Source: Chlamydomonas sphaeroides
Taxonomy: Eukaryota > Chlorophyta > Chlorophyceae > Chlamydomonadales > Chlamydomonadaceae
DNA: 64,000 nt
Reading direction: 5' to 3'
Assembly (NCBI GenBank): GCA_001662425.1
Contig: BDDC01000028.1
Span: forward strand, 62,001-126,000
Part shown: positions 12,201-23,200 of the stretch, piece after piece
Layout of the letters: every line of letters begins with the position of its first letter
How positions within the stretch are numbered: position 1 is the stretch's first letter
The notes under the pieces: generated by a model
Seen by the model: only the letters and a program-made list of their open reading frames with translations
The model's database searches: none
Told to the model about the DNA's origin: nothing
Made by a program: the position numbers and the translations under genes

Positions 12201-12348
12201 CGACGCGACTCGCAAGCACGACTTGCGATGTCGGCAAGATCACCTGAAGCTGCTCTTCGCTGAGGCCCGCAGCCGCGCACAGAGCCGCGCTTGAAAAAAG
12301 AACGAGCTGCAGCGCGATCAGAAGCATTAGCTTTTGCGAATCGCGCAT
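9222..12348 (-). CDS. UDP-glycosyltransferase (GT1 family), membrane type
   Basis: Transfers a sugar from a UDP-sugar to a small lipophilic acceptor. Seven exons in phase: 12348-12244, 12104-11964, 11751-11554, 11245-11196, 10924-10804, 10538-9696 and 9509-9222 (581 aa). Residues 1-27 form a signal peptide (LMLLIALQLVLFSSAALCAAA). The N-terminal acceptor lobe starts LRILITAVPYASHALPLVRLGQ, with the expected His. Donor-binding signature at about 406-455: PWLPQLAALRHP, then SHCGWSSLSEAL, then GLPLVALPGFADQPANA (the Asp-Gln pair contacts the sugar). A hydrophobic helix (about 540-562) precedes a short basic tail ending KAKVA, which fits a KxKxx ER-retrieval signal. The catalytic domain should therefore face the ER lumen, as in animal UGTs and unlike soluble plant UGTs. 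It sits between the two BAHD pairs; a role in conjugating the same product is inference. Confidence 0.9.
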
Positions 12349-13958
12349 GGTTGTTAGTACGTCAGGCTAAGACGGCGTCGGCAACTGGAGTCACCGATGA
12401 TGTCGTCATGTACGATGGCAGTGTCTAAGAAACGGTTTCAAACACGTGCCTATGTTCGCCCACTTCTCGCCGCCTGCTCGCCCACGGGTGTCTCGGGGCA
12501 TGTTTGGGTGGCCATATGTGTGCTGCCCCGGGGGACCCCCGGCCCCCTGGCACTGCCAAGGTTTCCCTTAAATGGAAGGGATGGAACGTCCCGGCTCCGG
12601 GGCCCGCCACCCGTCTCAACCAGGGGTCTCAATGGTCAAGGTCAATCGAACCTGTGAAGTGGGTAGCTGCCACCAGGAGGCATGCTCGGTGTGCATCCGG
12701 TGAGTGGCCATTTTGTAGCAGCGTTCTGTGCTGGGGGGCGTGCAGGTCTCGGCAGCTGTGGCGAATCGACGCCTTCTTGGGTGGCGCTTGCCTCACCAGG
12801 GGTGTGTCACAGCAACAGCTCGGGTGTAAACCCTTGCAGCGCAACGCCGGCGAGAACCCCCAGCTGCCTGGTCCCAAGCGGTCGGTGCACACCATAGGAC
12901 ACCAGAGTGGTAGGCAACAGGTGCAATGCCGAAAGGGTTCCCACAGCTTCAAACTTCCCCAGCTGCGCATGGGTGCATGGCTTGCCCCCAAAAAGAGCCC
13001 CCCACTCAGACCAGACGAACACCGTCGGTCATTATGCGGTTTTACCTAGGACTATTTGAGGGGTCTCGGGCACAGTGTGGCATGTTTTTAAGTCGGTGAT
13101 ACTGTAACCCAAGCTGGCTTAAAGTAAGCTTCGTAGACCAGGTGTAGCAGCCTAGTAGGCGGTAGGTACAAGCAGGAGATATGTCGGGTCGGGATGCCTT
13201 ACGGGGCCTCGCTAGTTTGTTCACATGTGGTTGTCGCTTAGGTGCTTCCACGCACATTCTCCCCCGGCTCGGGCGGTAGCCCTTGCTGCTCGATGCGGAC
13301 GATCTGAGATAACCGGGGGCTGGATGAACCTTGGATATTTACAGGCCGGGGTACGTGCCCACCTTACGGCCACCATATATGCTGATGACATCGTGTGGCA
13401 TGGGTCAGCTAGCCCTCCAGGGCCAGCCACGTAGCTAGCTTACACCGCTACTGAGGTCCAGGTTCCAAGGGCCGGGTGCCATCGTTCGTGGACGCGCTCT
13501 GCTCAAGGCGGCGCACGCTTCCCTCCGTCCGGAGCTGGGCGCCCCATGCATCGGCATCTCGCCGCCTGCCGCACACCCCTGGATGGCGACCACGCCGCCT
13601 GGCGACCCAGCCACAAACGACAAGCGCGGCCCGCCGCGGCCACCCCTAGCCATGCGTGCATGTGTAGCGCGCACAGCCCGGTGCGCCCTTGTCGGCGGCA
13701 CTCGGCGTCCCCATACACCACACGCAACACGCGGACGAGCAAGCGCTACAGGGGCGCAACATTGGCCACAGCCCGTGGGGGGTGGGGCCCCATCGAGCTC
13801 GCCCGTCGCGCGGTTGATTCGTTTCATCGCACGCCATCGCGCACGCGCAGCAGGCCCACGAACGGTCACTCGCTACACACCACTTGACTGTAAAGTTCCT
13901 CACACCATCACACCGCCACGCTGCTCCAGCAGCCAACCGTCCCGCTTCCCCCCGCGCC
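12349..13958. other. Intergenic region UGT / BAHD C with retroelement debris
   Basis: About 1.6 kb upstream of the UGT start and downstream of BAHD C. The stretch 12400-13200 shows no exon I can support. At 13378-13389 there is a YADD reverse-transcriptase motif (separate entry). The part 13435-13870 is very GC-rich and open in several frames but has no recognisable domain. Confidence 0.45.
13315..13432 (+). mobile_element. Non-LTR retrotransposon reverse-transcriptase fragment
   Basis: A short reading ending LTATIYADDIVWHGS contains the YADD catalytic motif (13378-13389) of LINE-type reverse transcriptases with the usual following hydrophobics. The rest of the domain is missing or decayed on both sides, so this is a relic. 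Confidence 0.6.
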
Positions 13959-16936
13959 TCACAGCGCCGCCGCCAGTCCTCCCTTGGCCGGCGGGAAGGC
14001 CGCGTCCACCTGCCGCCACGCCGTGTTGTGCAGCCCCAGCGCCAGCCGCATGCCGCCGCAGGGGCTGGGATACACGACCGCCGTGTTCCACCCGGCCACA
14101 CTCAGGGGCAGCACCGCCAGCGGCGGCGAGGGGCCAAGCTGCGGCAGGGGACATGAGGGCATGACGCAGTGAGTCGCGTGGCCGCACATGTGGCGGCGTT
14201 ACGGCTGCCAGGTGCCGTACCATTGCCGTACACACGTGGCGCAGGAGCCCTGTTGGTAAGAACACCCCATCCACAACAGCATACGGTCCTGGTTGGTTCC
14301 GCTGCGCTCGGTTCGTGCGTGGCCCGTGCGCTGCGTGCTCCCACCTGCCACAGCGCCAGGTCGATGTCCCAGTGGGTGACCACGAAGGGCCCCTCGGGCG
14401 TGAAGATGTTGCCGGTGAGGCTGGTGTCAAGCAGCGTGTCAAACACCTGCAGTCGGCACCCGTTGGATGCGGCGGCCGCCAGCAGCGCGGCCACGGCGGC
14501 GCGGTACTGCGGCACCAGGTGGCTGCGGGGCGCGGGACGTGGTGGGGCGGGATGGGGCGGGATGGGGCGGGATAGGGAGGCCACATGCCAAGGGGATGAC
14601 ATGGCTAGGGAGGAAGGGAAGTGCAGCAGCGGCCATCCGACGCTACGTAGGGCGCTCGGCAGCAGGCGGCTCGTGTTGGCGCTGCGAATGCAGCGAGGTG
14701 CTGCATGGCGACCTGGCCCGACGCCTTGCGGGCTCGCAGGGAGCGAGGACAAGCAGGGGCCGCACCGCACACGTCCGTGCGCAAGTCGTGGCTAAGCGGC
14801 TTGCGGTGTGTGCGGCGGCCGCCAGGGGCTTTAGCTAGTCATCTGCTGGGGTCTCTGGTGCAGTCGGCTGGGCTAAATAGGTAGAGCGACCTACTGGGTG
14901 AGCGCGTGCCGCAGTCGAGCGGCGATGCGGCCCAGGCTCTGACGGCTGGGATGCAGGCCGTCAAGCCGGATGGGATACACCACGTTGCCCAGCATCGATG
15001 GCGGCAGGGCCGGCGACACGCGTCGGCGCATGTTGGCGGGGTAGAGCAGCGTGAGCGGGTGGCGGCAGCGCAGCGGCAGCGAGTGCACGACCTGCGGTCA
15101 AGCGGGGGCGGTCGGCCGTCGCTTCAGTGCGAGCGAGCGGACAGAGCACGGGCCAAGAGAGAGACAGCAGCGTCAGCCCGAGGGAGGCCGGACCTGCAGC
15201 AGCCGTGCGGTGAGGGAGTCCAGGGTGGACACCCACTCCACGCCCGCCAGCTCGCCGCCGCTGCCGCCACCAGCCGAGGCGTCGCCGCCAGCCGCCGCGC
15301 GCTGCTCCTCCTCGGCCGCCTTCTCCTGCGCCAGCTCCTCCATAGCCTGCCGCTTCAGCGCCTCCAGCCGCTCAGCGGGCACCAGCATCGCCCGCACCTG
15401 CCAGCGAGGCACGCAGCATGTGGGGGTGGCTCGCAACGACCACACGGCCTTCAAGGTCAAAGGACAGTGGGTGCAGACAGCAGACCGCGGGTGCGCATGG
15501 TGTCTATCTGCCCCGGCCTGCAGAAGTCACGCTCTGGCCAAGCAACTGCCGGACTCCCCACACAATCCCACCTGGAAGCCCCTGCCCCGGAAAAACACGT
15601 GGTAGGCGGCGCGGCACAGCACCACCGCCAGGCGCCAGGCCGTCAGGGGCGTGTTGCCCTCGCGCGGCGGCACCCCGGGCGGTAGGGCGGCACACGCCCG
15701 TGAGTGCACCGCGGCGGGGTCGTGGTGCGGGCAGGCGCGCTCCGGCGGCGGCGCCGTGCGCGGCGGCGCGTGGCCGGCAGCGGCGGCACCTGCGGAGAGG
15801 ATGCGCAAGGGAAGGGTGCGGCGTCAGTGTGCTTGGCCCCTCGAGGATTCGCCCCACAGCCGCCGTGGCCCCTGGCCCTTCCCCTCGCCCACCCGAGCCT
15901 GAAACCGGGCCGTTGGCTTTCGGCCCCCTGGCGGCGGCGGCGGCCTCCATGCTCTGCCGCATCGCGGCGACCAGCTCTGGCGGCCCGGCGGCAAGCAGGC
16001 GGCTGTTGTAGGCGGCGCTGAGATGCGATGCAAAGGTCTGCAGCGCCTCGAAGTCAGCGACACCGTGGAAGGTCGTGACGGTGAGCAGGCTGCCGCCGCC
16101 GGCCAGGTGGAGCAGGAAGACGGACGTGAGCGGAGGCTGCAGGAGGGGTTGGGGCCAGTTGGGGGCAGCAGCAGGGGACAGCCACGGGCCCAGGGCGAGC
16201 GAAACGTGAGTCGCTCGCTCGCTACATGCGAAAACCAACGCGGCAGGCACACAAGAGGTCCTTGCGGCCCTGTGTGGGTTTACTCGGGGTACCGCTGCCG
16301 AAAGCCAATGGCTTCGGAACGGCGAGCACGGCGACCCGTATTACCGCGCACTGACCGCGCACTGACCTGCTGGTGCCGCTCCCTGCATGTTGAGCTAGGT
16401 TCACGATCACCTGTTTCCGCGCCACGACGTCGGGTACAACGGGCAGCGCGTAGCTGGCCCAGGGGTTGGCGAACCCGCGGGCGTCTGCCAGCAGCCCCTG
16501 GGCCTCGCCCAGACTGGCGGGGCTGCTGGCGACCACCAGCCGGGCGCCGACGCAGCCCGGCTGGACGTCGTAGCCGAGGCCGTCCTGCAGTCGGGCAGGG
16601 CAGGAGGCGTTAGGAGATGGTGCTGTTGTGTCGAGGCAAGGAAGTTCGGTGTGGCGGTCGGGTGTAGCAGCGGGCGTGCAAGGGGCCCGCGACACGCACC
16701 CGCCGCTGCACCAGCCTGCCCGTGAAGGACGGAAATGCCTTCAGGGCCGCTGCCAGCGCATCTTGCAGTATTGGCGTTAAGATTGACTCCTGAAACAACA
16801 CGTGAACGCCGAAGCTCGAGAGGATGAGAGGAGCCTGGTCCATCACCGACAGCACGGGCCCTTTGCCTGCATCGGGCGGCTCTCCAGCTGTCAGAACTAC
16901 ATCCGAAAGCACACGCGTGCGCATAGCGCTGTGCAT
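13959..16936 (-). CDS. BAHD-type acyltransferase, copy C
   Basis: Intact eight-exon copy, 543 aa: 16936-16700, 16584-16411, 16136-15893, 15789-15572, 15397-15194, 15091-14895, 14522-14345 and 14138-13959. Every exon length equals that of copy B and all donors are GT. Start MHSAMRTRVLSDVV. HXXXD = HGVAD in TTFHGVADFEAL (about 161-165). NMRRRVSPALPPSMLGN keeps the Pro-Gly-Asn turn but has Arg for Pro in the usual RPR. VTHWDIDLALWQ replaces the DFGWG box. The exon 5 linker (ALKRQAMEELAQEKAAEEEQ) predicts a short coiled coil. Exon 3 end to exon 4 is identical in sequence to pseudogene D, which suggests gene conversion. It is transcribed opposite to copies A and B, so the family forms two inverted tandem pairs around the UGT. 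Confidence 0.88.
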
Positions 16937-17395
16937 GCTGCTTATTTGGCTGACGTGCGGTGAGCGTCGTGCCTGGTCAGCATATGCGAGGACAGGTTGA
17001 TGGTGGCGATGATTTCAAGTGGAGCACGATATGCGGATGGCAGCACTCGCAAGGAGGTTCCTGGTGAAACCCAACTGTCAACACGTTGCCTTCTGGCGAC
17101 AGAAGCTAGGACACGTTCCCTAGGTTCCCTGAAGCTCCATACTGAGCCCGAATTCTCATCAGCGCGAGCAGACAAATTCCGTCCTGTACACGTTGCGAAC
17201 GTACTGGGCACGGGAAGCCCCTGAACGCCATTATGATAAGCGCATCGCTGACCAGGCAACACTGGACAGCTGTATGCATCACACAATATGACCGAAACCA
17301 GACTCTCGCGCCCCGAACATGCCCGCATCTCGCTCTCCTTGAGGCCCCAGCTGCGACCCTCCACGCTGCCGTCCCCTGCTCGTCAAGGCGCGTCG
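16937..17395. other. Intergenic region upstream of BAHD C
   Basis: About 460 bp between the start of copy C and the stop of copy D, so it serves as the promoter of C. No exon or repeat recognised. Confidence 0.4.
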
Positions 17396-19351
17396 TCACA
17401 GCGCCGCCGACAGTCCTCCCTTGGCCGGCGGAAAGGCAGCGTCCACCTGTCGCCACGCCGTGTTGTGCAGCCCCAGCCCCAGCCGCATGCCCCCGCAGGG
17501 GCTGGGCGACACGATGGCCACATTGGGCCCGGCCTCGCTGACCGGGATTATGGACAGCGGCGGCGAGGGGCCAAGCTGCGGCGGGCAGGGCAGGGACAAA
17601 TAAAGTCTCAAGTAGCATGCAGCTCGGGGATAACAGCGTGTACATCACAGATCCGGTTGTTGCATTTGCCACTGCCATGGGGCATCCCGCTTACGCGCGG
17701 GCGCAGGCGCTGGGTACGTAGCTCCTGTCCTCACCTGCCATAGCGCCGTGTCAATGTCCCAGTTGGTGACTATCACGGGCCCCTCGTGCGCGAGCAGCTT
17801 GGCGGAGGGGTTGGGCGCCAGCAGCGGCTCGTACAGCTGCGGCCGGCAGCCGTGCTCCGCCACGGCCGCCAGCTGCATTGCAGCGGCCCACCGGTACTGA
17901 GGCGCCAGGAGGCTGCATGGAGGGCGGGGCGGCATCCAGGGCCACAAGAAGCGATGAAGCCCTCTGGCATTTCTTTCCAGCTGTTTTACGTTATGCCTAA
18001 GCGCCATGATGGTCGGCTCGGCGCTATCACCCCATACACACACATGCGCCACACCCATGCATGTTTGTGTAGTCCGCGCACGTGCGCGCAGAGCTGCACG
18101 GCGCCGGCCGCCGGGGCTATCAATCAATCCTTGTGCTCACCACCACCTGCTATGCTGGATCGCTGCTTACTGGGTGAGCGCGTGCCGCAGCCGTGCCGCG
18201 ATGCGGCCCAGGCTCTGACGGCTGGGATGCAGGCCGTCCAGCCGGATGGGATATACCGCATTGCCGAAGAGCGACGGCGGAAGGCCGGCGACACGCGCGG
18301 ACGCATGTTGGCGGCGTGCAGCAGCATGAGCGGGTGGCGGCAGCGCAGCGGCAGCGCGTGCACGACCTGTGGTCAGAGGCCGGTAGGCCGTCGCCCTCGA
18401 TCAGTCGCCTCATCAGCGTGTGAGACGGTATGGCCGTGCAAAGATGGTTGGAGGGAAGCCGGACCTGCAGCAGCCGCGCGGTTAGGGAGTCCAGGGTGTA
18501 CACCCACTCCACGCCCGCCAGCTCGCCGCCGCTGCCACTAGCAGCCGTTTCCCCTCTGACCACCGCGCGCTGCTCCTCCTCGGCCGCCCTCTCCTGCGCC
18601 AGCTCCTCCGTGGCCTGCCGCTTCAGCGCTGCCAGCCTCTCGGCGGGCACCAGCACAGACCGAACCTGCAATCGGGCCGTGCATCAGGTTAGGCCTCGGC
18701 CGAGACCGCAGGCGTGAGGAGTACATAACGAATATGCGGTGGCTCACGCATCATAAGCAAAGTACTCACGTCAGGTCTCATCGCACGCAGCAGCCCACCT
18801 GGAAGCCGCGGCCGCAGGTGCCCAGGAAGTACGTTGCGCGCCACAACAGCTGCGCCAGGCGCCAGGCCGTCAGGGGCGTGTTGCCCTCGCGCGGCGGCAC
18901 CCCGGGCGGTAGGGCGGCACACGCCCGTGAGTGCACCGCGGCGGGGTCGTGGTGCGGGCAGGCGCGCTCCGGCGGCGGCGCCGTGCGCGGCGGCGCGTGG
19001 CCGGCAGCGGCGGCACCTGCGGAGAGGATGCGCAAGGGAAGGGTGCGGCGTCAGTGTGCTTGGCCCCTCGAGGATTCGCCCCACAGCCGCCGTGGCCCCT
19101 GGCCCTTCCCCTCGCCCACCCGAGCTTTTCAGGCCGTCCGCGTCTGGCCCCTTGGCGGTCTCCCTGCTCTGCCGCATCGCGGCGACCAGCTCTGGCTGCC
19201 CGGCGGCAAGCAGGTGGCTGTTGTAGGCGGCGCTAAGGTGCGCAGCAAAGGTGCGCAGCGCCTCGAAGTCGGCGGCCCCATGGACGGTCGTGACGGTGAG
19301 CAGGCTGCCGCCGCCGGCCAGGTGGAGCAGGAACACGGACGTGAGCGGAGG
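17396..19351 (-). pseudogene. BAHD acyltransferase pseudogene, copy D
   Basis: Exons homologous to exons 3-8 of copies B and C are at 19351-19120, 19016-18799, 18665-18465, 18366-18171, 17912-17735 and 17575-17396. Exons 1 and 2 (start codon, first 137 residues) are absent from the 850 bp upstream. Exon 6 is 196 nt instead of 197: one C is missing near 18291 (GGCGGAAGG against GGCGGCAGGG in C), which shifts the frame inside the LPP..GN motif. HXXXD is still present (HGAAD in TTVHGAADFEAL), as is VTNWDIDTALWQ. Splice sites are otherwise good. A transcript starting in MATTPTAGTAPEWQ could be made, but the protein would be truncated. Probably non-functional. Confidence 0.85.
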
Positions 19352-20204
19352 CTGCCATTCGGGAGCCGTCCCGGCAGTGGGGGTGGTCGCCATTTAGAGG
19401 TCGTGCGTGGCATGGGGCGGAAGAGGAGGCTGTGCTGGGGCGGAGCCTGGCGGAGTACGACTGGGCGCACAAGGATGCGGGCTGGGCTTGAGAGTGACGC
19501 CCTGACAGAGGCAATTGGAAGCAGCTCACAGCCTCAGCTCTGCAGCATGGTCTGGTGTAGCTCTTTTGCCAGAACGCAGAAGAAAGTGAAGCAGGAGTCC
19601 ACACACGAGTCTGATAAGTGTCGCGCCCTGGGCGTCTGTTATCAATATACGAAGAGTCGCAACATACAGGTTATGGAAGGCTTGTGGATGGGCGCGTTCT
19701 GTTGCAGAACGCACGAGCTGTCCATCACAAGCTGTCCTTGCAACTGGCTATGCAGCCGCGAAGTAACATGCATTTCGGTTGGAAAACCCGCTCTGGTGGG
19801 CTTTCAAGGTGCAAGCGATGTGCGGGTGAAGGATGGCAGCAACCCAAAGCCCTGTTGTGCAGGGTTGTGCAGTGTTTGGCCCTGCTGCACCCCTTGCCCT
19901 CCTCCGCAAACGCCCCCCCTGTGTTCATCATATGCGTGCAGGAAATACTGCAAGCGCCTAGCATATCGAGCCTTGGCTCGCTGCCGGACGACATGGGCCG
20001 GTAGCGGCCTGAAGCCCTTACCGGCCGCAGCAACAATCCGTGCTGCATGGCCTCCTCCGCATGCATCTCTTGCGCAGCAAAGCAATGGCAACATCGCCAG
20101 CACGCAGTGCGATGGTCCATTAACGCCACAGGCCGCGGCCTCACAAATCCATCTTACAAAGGAGTCGCGCCGCAACCTGTCTCGCGACGCGCTCTGGCGT
20201 CTCC
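19352..20204. promoter_or_regulatory. Divergent region pseudogene D / ZIP4-like gene
   Basis: About 850 bp. It should contain the promoter of the plus-strand gene starting at 20205. I looked for the missing BAHD exons 1-2 on the minus strand and found none. No repeats seen. Confidence 0.4.
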
Positions 20205-23200
20205 ATGGACCCAGACGAGGACTGGGATGGTGTTGGCTGGGAGCCGCTCGCGCACGACACGCCGCGCCAGGCGCCGAGGCCCGCGCCCAGCGGCTTCTCT
20301 AGCGGCTCGCGAGCAGCCGCTCCGGCCATCAGCTCGCGGCCTCCAGCAGCAGCGCCTCCAGCAGCAGCAGCAGCAGCTGGGGCTGCGGCCTCAGCGGGCC
20401 GCGCCGTGTTGCGCATGCCGCCGCTTCCCGCGGGCGGCGCGCCAGCGGAGCGCGGCGATCGCGTCGCAGCTCGGCTCGCAGCCGCGAGGCGCATGAGCGT
20501 CGGCAGCATGGGCGGGCCGGCGCCGCCGCTGCCGGCCGCGCCGGACTGCGCCAGCCCAGCCCCCGCGCCGCCGCGGCCCCGGCCCGCGGCGCCGCTGCCG
20601 GACAGACAGCCCCCTGCCGGCCCTGGCCCGGCCGCGGCCCCGCCGGCGCCACACGCTCTGCCGCCGCGCAGCGCCCCAGCGGCGGGCCAGGCAGCCGCTG
20701 CCGCGGCGCTACCCCTACGCCGGCGGCGCTCGCTGGGCCCCGGCGGCGCTGAGCCGCCGCCCCGGCCGCCGCTGCCGGCCTCCGGCCTGCCGCCACCGCT
20801 GCAACCGCAGCAGGGCCGCTCGGCGGCGGCGCGGCACCGCACCATGCTGCGCTACGCCCTGGACGTCTTCCACAAGCGCCTGGGGCCCTGGGCGCAGCAC
20901 GAGCTGCGGGGTGCGCACAGCGCCGGTGGTGCCGGTGCCGGCGCCCAGCTTGAGGGCGGCGGCTCGCAGGACGCGCCGGCGCCTGCTTCCGGCGCGCTGC
21001 CGGCGGACAGCGTGGAGGCGCTGGAGTCGGTGCTCTTTGCGCTGCAGAGCGCGCTGGCGGACGGGCGCGCCGAGATGACGGCGGAGGACAGCGAGGACCT
21101 GTGGCGGCTGTGCAGGACGTGCTGGGTGGGTGGGTGCCGGGCTTGGGTGGTTGGGTGGTTGGGTGGATGGGTTGCGCGATGTGGGTCGGGCGGTGCAAGT
21201 ACCGGTAGTGTGTAAGAATGGGTTGCGCGATGTGGGTCGGGCGGTGGATGGCCGTGGCAGGTGGTGGCACAGCCTTTTGGCATGTGGGTCGGGGCAAGGA
21301 GAGTGGGGGATGTGGGTCGGGGTTGCGCAATGGCCGGGGTCGCCACTGGCTGGGGGGCAGCATCCTAGCAAGGCTCCCAGCGGTAGGGGCTGAGCCGCCT
21401 GCTGGGGACGACCTTCGTGCCCACCCCCACAGGAGGCGGCAACGGCGCTGGCGCGCGCGGGCGGTGCGGTGGAGGGCGCAGTGGAGCAGTCGCGGTCGCT
21501 GCAGGCTCTGGGCAGGTAGGCCTGAGGGGGGGGGCGCTGCAGCCGCAGTGCGCGTTCGCACGCGCCTGCTTTTTCCCCATGCGCACCCGATCCTGCACAC
21601 GCGTGCCATTCCACCACCTTCCCTTCCTTTCCACCCTCTCCCCCTCTCCCCAGCACCCTGTACGACATGGTCACAGAGCAGCCGCAGCTCACGGGCCCCG
21701 CCGTGCCGGGCGCCGCCGGCCCCCGCAGCGGTGCTGTCGGCGGCGGCGTCTCCGAGGGCGGCGGAGGGCCCGCGCTGCTGGGCCGCGTGCGCGTGCTGCA
21801 CCGGGTGCGGCAGCCTGGGGTCCCTGGTGTGCGGCCGCCTGGGGTCCCTGATGTTCGGCCGCCTGGGGTCCCTGGTGTGCGGCCGCCTGGGGTCCCTGAT
21901 GTTCGGCCGCCTGGGGTCCCTGGTGTTTGGCCGCCTGGGGTACCTGATGTTTGGCCGCCTGGGGTCCCTGGTGTTCGGCCGCCTGGGGTCCCTGGTGTTC
22001 GGCCGCCTGGGGTCCCTGATGTTCGGCCGCCTGGGGTCCCTGATGTTCGGCCGCCTGGGGTCCCTGATGTTTGGCCGCCTGGGGTCCCTGATGTTCGGCC
22101 GCCTGGGGTCCCTGGTGTTCGGCCGCCTGGGGTCCCTGGTGTTCGGCCGCCTGGGGTCCCTGATGTTCGGCCGCCTGGGGTCCTTGATGTTCGGCCGCCT
22201 GGGGTCCCTGATGTTCGGCCGCCTGGGGTCCCTGATGTTCGGCCGCCTGGGGNNNNNNNNNNNNNNNNNNNNNNNNNNNNNNNNNNNNNNNNNNNNNNNN
22301 NNNNNNNNNNNNNNNNNNNNNNNNNNNNNNNNNNNNNNNNNNNNNNNNNNNNNNNNNNNNNNNNNNNNNNNNNNNNNNNNNNNNNNNNNNNNNNNNNNNN
22401 NNNNNNNNNNNNNNNNNNNNNNNNNNNNNNNNNNNNNNNNNNNNNNNNNNNNNNNNNNNNNNNNNNNNNNNNNNNNNNNNNNNNNNNNNNNNNNNNNNNN
22501 NNNNNNNNNNNNNNNNNNNNNNNNNNNNNNNNNNNNNNNNNNNNNNNNNNNNNNNNNNNNNNNNNNNNNNNNNNNNNNNNNNNNNNNNNNNNNNNNNNNN
22601 NNNNNNNNNNNNNNNNNNNNNNNNNNNNNNNNNNNNNNNNNNNNNNNNNNNNNNNNNNNNNNNNNNNNNNNNNNNNNNNNNNNNNNNNNNNNNNNNNNNN
22701 NNNNNNNNNNNNNNNNNNNNNNNNNNNNNNNNNNNNNNNNNNNNNNNNNNNNNNNNNNNNNNNNNNNNNNNNNNNNNNNNNNNNNGCGGCCGCCTGGGGT
22801 CCCTGGTGTTTGGCCGCCTGGGGTCCCTGGTGTTCGGCCGCCTGGGGTCCCTGGTGTTCGGCCGCCTGGGGTCCCTGATGTTCGGCCGCCTGGGTTTCCG
22901 CGTTCGATAGCCTGAGATTTCCGCGTTTGATGTCCGCTCGCCCCTTGCGAGCTGCCCCGGCAGTAGGGCACCAACGTCGACTGTACCGGACCTCGCGCTC
23001 CACACTGGATGTGCGCCGTGCGTCCATCTATCCACGACACAACCCTTGCCGGTACCCTCCCGCTGCCTCCCGGCCGCCCGCCCTCAGATGGGCTCCATGT
23101 GGCTGGCGCTGGGCCGGCCCGAGGCCGCGGCCTGGTACCTGGAGCGAGCGCGGGAGGGGCTGGGCCTGCTGGCGGCCGAGGACCAGCAGCAGCAGCAGCG

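Noticed and set aside
13435..13869. Minus-strand 144-codon frame
   Set aside because: Arg/Ala/Gly-rich as expected from random GC-rich sequence; other frames are open as well.
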